From contig JAIRZP010000257.1 in the NCBI GenBank assembly GCA_031267175.1, positions 1-6,204 on the forward strand: a stretch of DNA of 6,204 nt. The letters are read 5' to 3'. The notes under the pieces were generated by a model that searched no databases, was not told the DNA's origin, and was given only the letters and a program-made list of their open reading frames with translations. Every line of letters starts with the position of its first letter. The stretch's first letter is position 1. Positions 1 to 5,254 of this stretch are shown here, piece after piece. The position numbers and the translations under genes are program-made. This stretch comes from Coriobacteriales bacterium (GTDB taxonomy: Bacteria; Actinomycetota; Coriobacteriia; Coriobacteriales; UBA8131).

Positions 1-174
1 TACAGTACTTTCTCACAGTATAACACCTTGTAGATAGATTGTTTTGAGAAATTTCAACTAATTTTTTGCCTTGCCAACTTCCGGCTACCGTTCAGACCCT
101 GTGCTCGGACTTGGAGAGGACCTGAACTGTAACTACACAAGTGCCAGCAGTGGAATCCAATCTTGCACGAGGTT

Positions 175-202
175 TTGCTGAGGCCACGGTATCCTTTACA
201 AT
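175..202 (+). promoter_or_regulatory. Putative leaderless promoter of nnrD
   Basis: A -35-like TTGCTG (175-180) and a -10-like TACAAT (197-202) are separated by 16 bp. The -10 ends exactly 6 bases before the ATG at 209, so transcription would begin at or beside the A of the start codon. No Shine-Dalgarno sequence lies upstream of that ATG, which fits a leaderless mRNA. The rest of 1-208 is AT-rich at its beginning and shows no gene I can support. Confidence 0.5.
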
Positions 203-208
203 GTAGGC

Positions 209-1162
209 ATGCATACGCAGCCCACACTTGAGCCTATCCCCCTGGATGCAAACAAATACACCCGGGGGAGTCTTCTCGTGCTCGCGGGCTCGGTGCGTTA
301 CTGTGGGGCCGGCGTGCTTGCCACCCTGGCAGCGGAAAAGACGGGTGCTGGCTATGTGAGCCTGGCGACACCGTCCGGCGCGGCGGCAGTGGCGCGGCAG
401 CATCTGCTCTGCTCGCCGGTTATCGAGGGGCCAGAGGCAAAGGGTACGGGTGCCTTTGATGCCACGGCCTTCTCAGCCATCCTTAAGGAAGCCCATCATA
501 TCGACGCGCTGTGCTGTGGGCCGGGGCTGACCGTGAACTCCGATACGATTGCCTTCGTTGGCGAGGTGCTGAAGCATGCGGCTGTACACGGCATCCCGCT
601 GCTCCTGGACGCCGATGCCCTGAACGCCCTGTCCGCAGAGCCGGCGTTGCTGGATGAGCGTCGTGCCCAAAATGGGCCTCCTGGTGAAGAGGATAGCGCG
701 GAGGGTTCCCCAGTTTCTGCCCATGCGCAGGCACCCCTCATCCTGACTCCGCATACCGGGGAACTGGCCCGTCTGCGAGCTTCCTTCCAGGGGCGGAGCT
801 CCAGCCAAAGGCTTGCCTCTGGCCTGGCAGTCCGGGAGGCCGCGACAGAGCTGGCACAGGAACTCGGAGCAACTGTCGTCGCGAAAGGCCCTACGACCTT
901 CATCACCGATGGTTCGTGTTGGGTAGAGAGTAGTGAGGGCACACCCGCCCTGGCAAAGGCCGGAACGGGAGACGTGCTTGCGGGCATCATCAGCAGCCTG
1001 CTTGCCCAGGGCGTACCCGCCGGGGACGCCGCCGTCCTGGGCGTACAGATACACAGCCAAGCCGGTATCCATGCCGAGCGCGAAGTCGGCCGCCGCAGCG
1101 TGACTGCCCTTGATGTCATCAGGGGCATACCCGCTGCGCTTACCACGTTTGAATCCGTCTGA
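209..1162 (+). CDS. nnrD: ADP-dependent NAD(P)H-hydrate dehydratase (NnrD, YjeF C-terminal type)
   Basis: This cytosolic repair enzyme dehydrates the S form of NADHX/NADPHX, damaged hydrated NAD(P)H, back to NAD(P)H using ADP (family EC 4.2.1.136). The 317-residue product shows the ribokinase-like motifs of the family in order: LVLAGS with GAGV and KTGAGYVSLATP (residues 23-55), CCGPGL (102-107), LLLDADALNAL (131-141), LILTPHTGEL (177-186), VVAKGPTTFITDG (223-235) and KAGTGDVLAGI (250-260), in which D255 is the expected catalytic base. The epimerase (NnrE/YjeF N-terminal) domain that is often fused to it is absent here. A Ser/Gly/acidic stretch at about 151-175 makes the gap between the LDADALN and LTPHTGE motifs longer than I expect. 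ATG 209 is chosen because the first family motif begins soon after it and because of the promoter placed directly upstream; it has no Shine-Dalgarno site. The assignment is secure; only the start is inferred. Confidence 0.93.
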   Translation: MHTQPTLEPIPLDANKYTRGSLLVLAGSVRYCGAGVLATLAAEKTGAGYVSLATPSGAAAVARQHLLCSPVIEGPEAKGTGAFDATAFSAILKEAHHIDALCCGPGLTVNSDTIAFVGEVLKHAAVHGIPLLLDADALNALSAEPALLDERRAQNGPPGEEDSAEGSPVSAHAQAPLILTPHTGELARLRASFQGRSSSQRLASGLAVREAATELAQELGATVVAKGPTTFITDGSCWVESSEGTPALAKAGTGDVLAGIISSLLAQGVPAGDAAVLGVQIHSQAGIHAEREVGRRSVTALDVIRGIPAALTTFESV

Positions 1163-1173
1163 TGCTCACCCTG

Positions 1174-1222
1174 TTGACCTCGTAAATCGGATAGAATAGT
1201 TGGAAGTATGTACAGAAGGGAG
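1174..1222 (+). promoter_or_regulatory. Possible promoter and Shine-Dalgarno region of the methyltransferase gene
   Basis: The 65-bp gap after nnrD contains a good -35-like TTGACC (1174-1179) and a good -10-like TAGAAT (1192-1197). They are only 12 bp apart, too short for a standard sigma-70 promoter, so the promoter call is weak. The Shine-Dalgarno AGAAGGGAG (1214-1222) is clear and ends 5 bases before the GTG at 1228; it decides that start. Confidence 0.35.
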
Positions 1223-1227
1223 CACGT

Positions 1228-1932
1228 GTGGATTCACTCGTAGGTATTGATTGGCGTAAGGCATGGCAGGAGCGCAATAAGGCACGTCCTGAGCCTGGCA
1301 ACAGCGCTTGCTGGGATGCACGCTCAGAGGAATACAGGGAACACAGCTGTAAGTCGTCCTACACAGCCACCTTTCTGAGCTATCTGGCCCTCGACCCTGG
1401 TCAAAGCGTCCTGGACATGGGAAGTGGTCCCGGTGTTCTCGCCATTCCTCTCGCGCGCGAAGGCCATCCGGTCATCGCGGCGGATTTTTCTCCCGGTATG
1501 CGACAGGCTGCGCTGGCGCGTGCCCAGGAGGAGCAGTTGGACAACCTGCAGGTTAAGGCGCTTGACTGGAATGAGGACTGGATTAAGGCTGGCATCAAGC
1601 CCAAGAGCGTAGACGTGGCCATAGCGTCGCGCTCAACCATGGTGGACGACCTGGCCGACGCCTTCCTCAAGCTCGACAGGACGGCGCGCAGCAAGGTAGC
1701 CCTCACCATGGTCACCGAATATGAGCCCAAAGGGCACAAGCCTCTGGGGAGCCAGCAGGGAGGCCGCGAGCCACACGTGCCCGACTTTGTCTTTGGAGTC
1801 AACCTGCTGCTGCAACTGGGCGCCTATCCGGAACTCCGCTATATCGACATCACTCAGGGCAAGGGGCAGGAGAGCAAAGCACATTTTGTGCGCTGGGCCT
1901 ACCTCACATGGAAGCCGATAACGAAAGACTGA
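1228..1932 (+). CDS. Class I SAM-dependent methyltransferase
   Basis: This is a soluble 234-residue protein with a Rossmann-fold methyltransferase core. Motif I is VLDMGSGPG (residues 61-69), the glycine-rich loop that binds S-adenosylmethionine; it is followed by VIAADFSPGM (82-91), whose acidic residue normally contacts the ribose, and by ALDWNEDW (111-118) in the motif II region. The N-terminal segment (DWRKAWQERNKAR, then CWDARSEEY) resembles the leading helices of uncharacterised anaerobe methyltransferases of this kind. The methyl acceptor cannot be deduced. The start is GTG, supported by a strong Shine-Dalgarno site 5 bases upstream. The next gene, encoding an FmdE-family zinc protein, lies 92 bp downstream on the same strand, so the two may work together. 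That link is inference from position only. No transmembrane segment or signal peptide is visible. Confidence 0.88.
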   Translation: MDSLVGIDWRKAWQERNKARPEPGNSACWDARSEEYREHSCKSSYTATFLSYLALDPGQSVLDMGSGPGVLAIPLAREGHPVIAADFSPGMRQAALARAQEEQLDNLQVKALDWNEDWIKAGIKPKSVDVAIASRSTMVDDLADAFLKLDRTARSKVALTMVTEYEPKGHKPLGSQQGGREPHVPDFVFGVNLLLQLGAYPELRYIDITQGKGQESKAHFVRWAYLTWKPITKD

Positions 1933-2024
1933 TGCACTACGGGAGGCAGACAACAGGATTCCCGATTTTTAAAGACAATTTCGAACCGATAACCCAAGAC
2001 CGCATAACGAGAAAGGGCAGCACA

Positions 2025-2585
2025 ATGAAACGAAGCTTTGAACAGGACCTCGCCGACGCCGTGGCCTATCATGGGCACCTCTGTGGCGGGCAGATAATCG
2101 GCACGAGGGCGTCGCGGCTGGGTCTGGAGTATTTTGGCATTGAGGACGCTCGGGAGTACCGCGACCTCATCGCCTTTGTGGAGACAGACCGCTGCATCGC
2201 CGATGCCGTGAGTTCCGTTGCCAACTGCCACATAGGACGCAGACGCCTCAAGTGGCACGACATGGGCAAGATGGCCGTCACCTTCCACGACCTGAGGAGC
2301 AACAGGGCAGTGCGTATCTGTTCCATCAACGAGAACCGGCCCGAAAAGGAGCTTTCCGGCGATGAGCTCGTTGCCTTTTATCTGGCCATCCCCGACGCGG
2401 AGTTCTTCAAGGTTGAGGAAGTCGTCGTGCAGCTGGATCGCTTTGACCTGCCCGGCAAACCGCTCCGTCGCGTGCAGTGCGAGGTCTGCGGCGAGCGCGT
2501 GCTGGATGGCCGCGATGTTCAGGTAGGCGGGCGGACGCTCTGCAAGCACTGCGCGGGTATCGACACGTATTACAAGGTGCTTTAG
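2025..2585 (+). CDS. FmdE-family zinc protein
   Basis: The 186-residue product matches the FmdE family, named after the formylmethanofuran dehydrogenase E subunit but widespread in anaerobes without methanogenesis. The N-terminal signature is YHGHLCGG (residues 15-22), with H16, H18 and C20 as likely metal ligands. It continues with ETDRC (53-57), C68 in VANCHIG and WHDMGKMAVTF (77-87), matching the family's usual layout. The C-terminus is a small zinc ribbon with C152-x2-C155 and C173-x2-C176, like the TraR/DksA-type finger found in many FmdE proteins. ATG 2025 is preferred over an in-frame ATG at 1908, which would overlap the methyltransferase and add a tail with no family resemblance. AAAGGG (2012-2017), 7 bases upstream, supports it. 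The biochemical role is unknown; association with molybdenum or tungsten enzymes is a family-level idea, not something this sequence shows. Confidence 0.85.
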   Translation: MKRSFEQDLADAVAYHGHLCGGQIIGTRASRLGLEYFGIEDAREYRDLIAFVETDRCIADAVSSVANCHIGRRRLKWHDMGKMAVTFHDLRSNRAVRICSINENRPEKELSGDELVAFYLAIPDAEFFKVEEVVVQLDRFDLPGKPLRRVQCEVCGERVLDGRDVQVGGRTLCKHCAGIDTYYKVL

Positions 2586-2618
2586 TTTCATCAACTATCT
2601 GGCAGCAAGGAAGCAGGA

Positions 2619-3323
2619 ATGATTCAAGACAGACGTGTGGCCCTCGTTATGCGTGTGGGTTCCGCAGTACTCACGCTCATGGGCCTGTGCAGCTATATCG
2701 GAATATTCGAAGGAGAATTCCGTGCGTCCATGCTCATGTATTACACGATTCAGAGCAACATCCTGGCGCTCGGCCTCTTCATCGGCCTCTCTCTCCGCAC
2801 CGCCTTTGCAATCAGGAACGACGGCATCAAGGGATCAGCGGGGTATGCCCCGCGCTTTGAGCTGGTCTGCACGATTGATCTGCTGCTCACGCTCGTCGTC
2901 TTTTGGGTCATGCTTGCACCCAGCATGTTTACCATGGGAGAAACATCGATTCTGGCGACCTACGAGAACTATCAGGTGCATCTGCTCACGCCGCTCTTCT
3001 GTCTTATCGACTGGGTTCTGTTTGCGCCGTCTCGCTCGCTCCGGTTCCGCGATCTCTTCCTCATCTACGTCTATCCGTACTGCTATGTGATCTTCACCTC
3101 ACTTGCGGGTGTCCTCGGCTACGTGTACCGTTACGGAGCGGACGGCAGCGCCATGCACTACCCATACTTCTTCTTTGATTATGACCTTGTCGGCTGGTAC
3201 GCGCTGCTTTATATCGCGGGGCTCTCGGTCTTCTTCTTTGTCCTCGGTTGCCTGTTCTACCTCTTCGATCGCAAGGTCAAAAAGCCCCGGCTGTTTGCTG
3301 GTCCGACATTCTGCAGGCGTTGA
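2619..3323 (+). CDS. Pr6Pr-like (FAR-17a/AIG1-like) six-helix membrane protein
   Basis: This 234-residue polytopic inner-membrane protein has six predicted helices at about residues 8-28, 41-60, 82-100, 119-137, 144-167 and 191-217, followed by a basic tail. Features shared with the Pr6Pr/FAR-17a-like family are YYTIQSNIL (41-49) at the start of helix 2, the HLLTPLFCLIDWVLF segment (121-135) in helix 4, and YVYPYCYVIF (150-159) in helix 5. Bacterial members are uncharacterised. Eukaryotic relatives include lipid hydrolases, but extending that activity here would be speculative. The start ATG is preceded by AAGGA (2608-2612) at a suitable distance. It lies 33 bp after the FmdE-family gene and is probably in the same transcript. 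No promoter is evident in the gap. Confidence 0.75.
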   Translation: MIQDRRVALVMRVGSAVLTLMGLCSYIGIFEGEFRASMLMYYTIQSNILALGLFIGLSLRTAFAIRNDGIKGSAGYAPRFELVCTIDLLLTLVVFWVMLAPSMFTMGETSILATYENYQVHLLTPLFCLIDWVLFAPSRSLRFRDLFLIYVYPYCYVIFTSLAGVLGYVYRYGADGSAMHYPYFFFDYDLVGWYALLYIAGLSVFFFVLGCLFYLFDRKVKKPRLFAGPTFCRR

Positions 3324-3405
3324 GCGTAATAGGGGGAGAGTGTTGTATCATATGCTGCAGGCTAACCAAACAACCCATCATCAGCAACAGACGGAGTGAC
3401 AACGC

Positions 3406-4398
3406 ATGGTCATACAGGGGAAGAACAGACGCATCGTAACTTTTGCCAGCAGTATCCTGCTGGCATTCCTCCTCGTTAGTGCACCCTTCCTGCAGAGCTG
3501 CTCTTTGCCGGAGCAGGGGCCTGCTTCCAATCCGCCGGCAAACCAGCAAAGTAACGCCGCGTCTGAGCAGCCCTCTGCGTCCAATCCACTGGCGAGTCCT
3601 CAAAGCAGCGCCGTGTCTATCCATGTGTTTGATGTGGGAGAGGGACTGGCTGTTTTGATAGACGACGGGGAGTATGAGGTGATAATCGACGGCGGTGAAA
3701 AGAGATTCGGAGCGGCGTTCTCGGCCTACCTTGCGTCGTATGTAGACGGCAGCATAGAATACGTCATAGCCACGCACTCCCATGCCGACCACGTAGGCGG
3801 CCTTACCCAGATATATGCGGACTATCAGGTAGACCACACCATTTATGGGGATACCGGCACCTCGAGGCAGTACGAGGATTTCGAGAACGCGGCCAAGGCA
3901 GAGCCGGGCTCCGATTTCAAGAACGACGAGACCGAGACCATCACCTTGAGCGAGGGAGTAACGCTCTCCATCCTTGATGTCGTGGATGACGATAAGAACA
4001 CCAATAACAACTCCGTCATATCCGTGCTTGACGCAGGCGGCATAAAGACACTCATCACCGGCGATGCCGAGGAGAGGACAGAAAAGCTGCTTGCCAGCAG
4101 TATCGGCGAGGTTACGCTCTTTATCGTCGGACATCATGGCTCCGAGACCTCAAGCTCTCAAGTCTTCCTCGACGAGATACGGCCCGAGTTCGGCATCATC
4201 AGCAGCCAGGGCCCCATCAAGGGGAGCTACTATAACCCCGACATCGAGGTACTCAGGCGCCTTGCGGCCCTCGGCACCGAGCTGTACGCTACCTACCGCT
4301 CAGGCACCATCGTAGCGACGATAGACGGGGGAAGCATACACCTGTCACCGCCAGCAAGCGAGCGGATAACGCCGGAGAACTATCAGAATGCGGCGTAG
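3406..4398 (+). CDS. Surface lipoprotein with ComEC-like metallo-beta-lactamase domain
   Basis: The 330-residue product begins with basic residues KNRR, a hydrophobic segment (about 10-29) and a lipobox LQSC ending at C32, so it is predicted to be lipid-anchored outside the cytoplasmic membrane. A Ser/Asn/Gln/Pro-rich linker (about 36-69) leads into a metallo-beta-lactamase fold like the C-terminal domain of the DNA-uptake protein ComEC. It has VIIDGG (92-97), the metal motif HSHADH (124-129), NNSV (201-204), LITGD with D220, VGHHGSETSSS (241-251) with H243, and the terminal SGTI...IDGG stretch (299-309). All expected metal ligands are present. The ComEC membrane domain is absent, so this is a free-standing exported hydrolase, perhaps acting on nucleic acid or phosphodiester substrates outside the cell; the substrate is unknown. 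GGAG (3393-3396), 9 bases upstream, supports the ATG. The 82-bp upstream gap contains TATCAT (3346-3351) as a weak -10 candidate. Confidence 0.88.
   Translation: MVIQGKNRRIVTFASSILLAFLLVSAPFLQSCSLPEQGPASNPPANQQSNAASEQPSASNPLASPQSSAVSIHVFDVGEGLAVLIDDGEYEVIIDGGEKRFGAAFSAYLASYVDGSIEYVIATHSHADHVGGLTQIYADYQVDHTIYGDTGTSRQYEDFENAAKAEPGSDFKNDETETITLSEGVTLSILDVVDDDKNTNNNSVISVLDAGGIKTLITGDAEERTEKLLASSIGEVTLFIVGHHGSETSSSQVFLDEIRPEFGIISSQGPIKGSYYNPDIEVLRRLAALGTELYATYRSGTIVATIDGGSIHLSPPASERITPENYQNAA
3444..3465 (+). other. Perfect 9-bp hairpin inside the signal-peptide coding region
   Basis: TGCCAGCAG (3444-3452) and CTGCTGGCA (3457-3465) are exact reverse complements around a TATC loop. The hairpin starts 38 bases after the start of the lipoprotein ATG and spans codons 13-20 of the signal peptide. 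It could slow early translation, or it may simply reflect Ala/Ser/Leu codon use; no U-tract follows, so it is not a standard terminator. Confidence 0.45.
3526..3618 (+). repeat. Diverged tandem duplication in the lipoprotein linker
   Basis: Bases 3526-3564 and 3580-3618 align without gaps at 29 of 39 positions, 54 bases (18 codons) apart and in the same reading frame. They encode two versions of an SNPxAxxQSxAxS unit in the low-complexity linker between lipobox and catalytic domain. The linker appears to have lengthened by in-frame duplication. Confidence 0.6.
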
Positions 4399-4441
4399 TC
4401 ACAACCTTGACATCAGCGGAAGCGAAGATGCCAAAAAGTCC

Positions 4442-4464
4442 AGAATAGAAGATCAAACTATTCT
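4442..4464. terminator. Weak inverted repeat at the convergent gene junction
   Basis: AGAATAG (4442-4448) and CTATTCT (4458-4464) pair perfectly around a 9-base loop, between the 3' end of the lipoprotein gene and the stop codon of the leftward DUF2442 gene. The stem is AT-rich and lacks a T-tract on either side, so a bidirectional terminator role is only a possibility. Confidence 0.3.
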
Positions 4465-4702
4465 ATATGGGGACGCTGTTGAAGTATACCTCTTCGGGGC
4501 AGATGTCCACGCCATTAGGCCACTCCAAAGATAGCGGACCTACCCTCACAAGCTTAAATATCTCGGGCACCTTCAATGATGACCAGAAGTTGTCCTGCAG
4601 GTAAGGTGTTACATCGAATACCCTATGCTCTCCATTCTTGAACTCTACGCGAATGCGGTAATTGTCCAGCGGCTCAGCACTGACTGGTAGCTGGTATTGC
4701 AT
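4463..4702 (-). CDS. DUF2442 domain protein
   Basis: The 79-residue protein is the normal size for DUF2442. Conserved landmarks are LDNYRIRVEFKNGE (residues 12-25), the RVFDVTPYLQ segment (27-36) and the family hallmark WPNGVDICPEEVYF (61-74). Its molecular function is unknown. It is the second gene of a two-gene leftward operon: its ATG lies 3 bases after the TGA of the DUF4160 gene, and its Shine-Dalgarno GGAGG (4711-4715 on the opposite strand) lies inside that gene's last codons, so translation is probably coupled. Such DUF4160-DUF2442 pairs recur in bacteria and look like toxin-antitoxin modules in size and layout; I infer this and do not know which partner, if either, is toxic. The region has visibly lower G+C than its neighbours, which suggests acquisition by transfer. 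Confidence 0.85.
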   Translation of the reverse strand: MQYQLPVSAEPLDNYRIRVEFKNGEHRVFDVTPYLQDNFWSSLKVPEIFKLVRVGPLSLEWPNGVDICPEEVYFNSVPI

Positions 4703-4841
4703 GGTTCAACCCTCCAGCCCCTTGATCGTAATGACGGTGTCATGTTTATTGATGGCAATCCATGCGGCTTTGATTTCATCTTCGCGCAGAGCCACCCAAG
4801 CTTCAACATATTTCTGCTGTTTGCGCGGTAATTGTCCAGCG
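4655..4841. repeat. Perfect 17-bp direct repeat shared by the two DUF genes
   Basis: GCGGTAATTGTCCAGCG occurs at 4655-4671 inside the DUF2442 gene and again at 4825-4841 inside the DUF4160 gene, 170 bp apart, with mismatches immediately on both sides. On the coding strand the first copy reads LDNYR and the second reads AGQLP, so the two copies are in different reading frames and the identity cannot come from shared protein sequence. Confidence 0.9.
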
Positions 4842-4972
4842 AATATCTCGCCATCAGCGGCAATGGACATATCCTCGCCTCCGTATACGGCATGTACATG
4901 AGGCCTTTTATGGGTGTCCATTTCCTTGTATATATAGATGAGGATCCCCAGAAACTGCGATATGAGAGCCAT
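4706..4972 (-). CDS. DUF4160 domain protein
   Basis: The 88-residue protein matches DUF4160: ISQFLGILIYIY at residues 4-15, the conserved PHVHAVYGGED (24-34) with H25 and H27, then DGEI (40-43), GxLP (46-49), W59 and W71 with the intervening ALREDEI helix. No biochemical activity is known to me; the paired histidines and tryptophans are the residues most worth testing. The start ATG at 4972 has an ideal Shine-Dalgarno AGGAGG (4979-4984 on the opposite strand) 6 bases upstream. It is the first gene of the DUF4160-DUF2442 operon, 118 bp from the divergent glycosylase remnant. A weak -10-like TATCAT lies upstream on the - strand (near 5008-5013) without a good -35. Base composition is lower in G+C than the flanking genes. 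Confidence 0.85.
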   Translation of the reverse strand: MALISQFLGILIYIYKEMDTHKRPHVHAVYGGEDMSIAADGEIFAGQLPRKQQKYVEAWVALREDEIKAAWIAINKHDTVITIKGLEG

Positions 4973-5040
4973 ATGATACCTCCTGGTGGCTTGATGACTT
5001 TATCAAATGATACCAAACCGCGCCATCGTCTGCACGTGGC

Positions 5041-5062
5041 GGTGGAGAAAATGTCGTCCACC
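5041..5062. promoter_or_regulatory. Operator-like inverted repeat between divergent genes
   Basis: GGTGGA (5041-5046) and TCCACC (5057-5062) form a perfect 6-bp dyad with a 10-base spacer in the 118-bp region between the leftward DUF4160 gene and the rightward glycosylase remnant. It overlaps where the -35 of the rightward promoter would fall. A DNA-binding dimer could act here, but no regulator is identified in the window. Confidence 0.3.
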
Positions 5063-5078
5063 AAAACGCCAAAACAGG

Positions 5079-5084
5079 TATACT
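5079..5084 (+). promoter_or_regulatory. Candidate -10 element of a leaderless promoter
   Basis: TATACT (5079-5084) is a near-consensus -10 and ends exactly 6 bases before the ATG at 5091, the same arrangement as at nnrD. No Shine-Dalgarno site is present. A -35 match at 16-18 bp is poor. Confidence 0.4.
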
Positions 5085-5090
5085 GCGCTG

Positions 5091-5228
5091 ATGAAACATC
5101 CTTGGCAGCCGATATACAATGAGGAATCCCGCCTTCTTATCCTGGGGAGCTTTCCTTCGCCGCGTTCGCGCGAGACGGGCTTTTATACGTGTCACATCTC
5201 TTCCGTCCCTGCGCTAGCTATTGTTTGA
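5091..5228 (+). pseudogene. Truncated DNA-deoxyinosine/uracil-DNA glycosylase-family gene
   Basis: The 45-codon frame begins MKHPWQPIYNEESRLL, continues ILGSFPSPRSRETGFY and then stops matching. This is the N-terminus of the hypoxanthine (deoxyinosine) glycosylase branch of the uracil-DNA glycosylase superfamily, in which GSxPS belongs to the active-site region and is followed by a YGHPQNRFW-type motif. Here TFY is followed by TCHISSVPALAIV and a TGA, so the HPQNRFW motif and the remaining three quarters of the expected 160-200 residues are missing. The downstream bases run straight into the 3' end of the opposing gene at 5250, so the rest was most likely deleted. The surviving promoter and start look intact, and a short peptide could still be made, but glycosylase activity is not expected. 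The family match rests on recognition of the N-terminal motifs only. Confidence 0.65.
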
Positions 5229-5233
5229 CGGTT

Positions 5234-5254
5234 CCTGAGTCGTCGCTTCTCAGG
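5234..5254. terminator. Weak inverted repeat over the stop codon of the heptad-repeat gene
   Basis: CCTGAG (5234-5239) and CTCAGG (5249-5254) pair around a 9-base loop; the leftward gene's TGA lies in the right arm. No T-tract follows on either strand, so terminator function is uncertain. Confidence 0.3.

Noticed and set aside
44..67. AT-rich dyad followed by a T-run, resembling a terminator
   Set aside because: TTGA and TCAA pair over only 4 bp around GAAATT; the stem is too weak, and no upstream gene is visible.
1908..2024. Upstream ATG extension of the FmdE-family gene
   Set aside because: It would add 39 residues without family resemblance and overlap the methyltransferase; ATG 2025 has an SD-like site and fits the family N-terminus.
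2583..2597. TAGTT/AACTA dyad between the FmdE and Pr6Pr-like genes
   Set aside because: Five AT-rich base pairs and no T-tract; too weak to call a terminator within a likely operon.
3311..3361. CTGCAGGC repeated at 3311-3318 and 3354-3361
   Set aside because: Only 8 bp with a common palindromic core; likely chance.
3277..4137. Leftward 286-codon frame opposite the lipoprotein gene
   Set aside because: Antisense to a complete metallo-beta-lactamase domain with all motifs; no family features of its own.
1191..4466. ATAGAATAGT at 1191-1200 and its reverse complement at 4457-4466
   Set aside because: A 10-bp match over this distance is expected by chance, and the contexts differ.
4645..5064. 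Leftward 139-codon frame overlapping both DUF genes
   Set aside because: It lies in another frame across two recognised families, and its product has no recognisable domain; it is a shadow.
4832..5122. Rightward 96-codon frame opposite DUF4160
   Set aside because: Antisense to a recognised domain and without its own family features.
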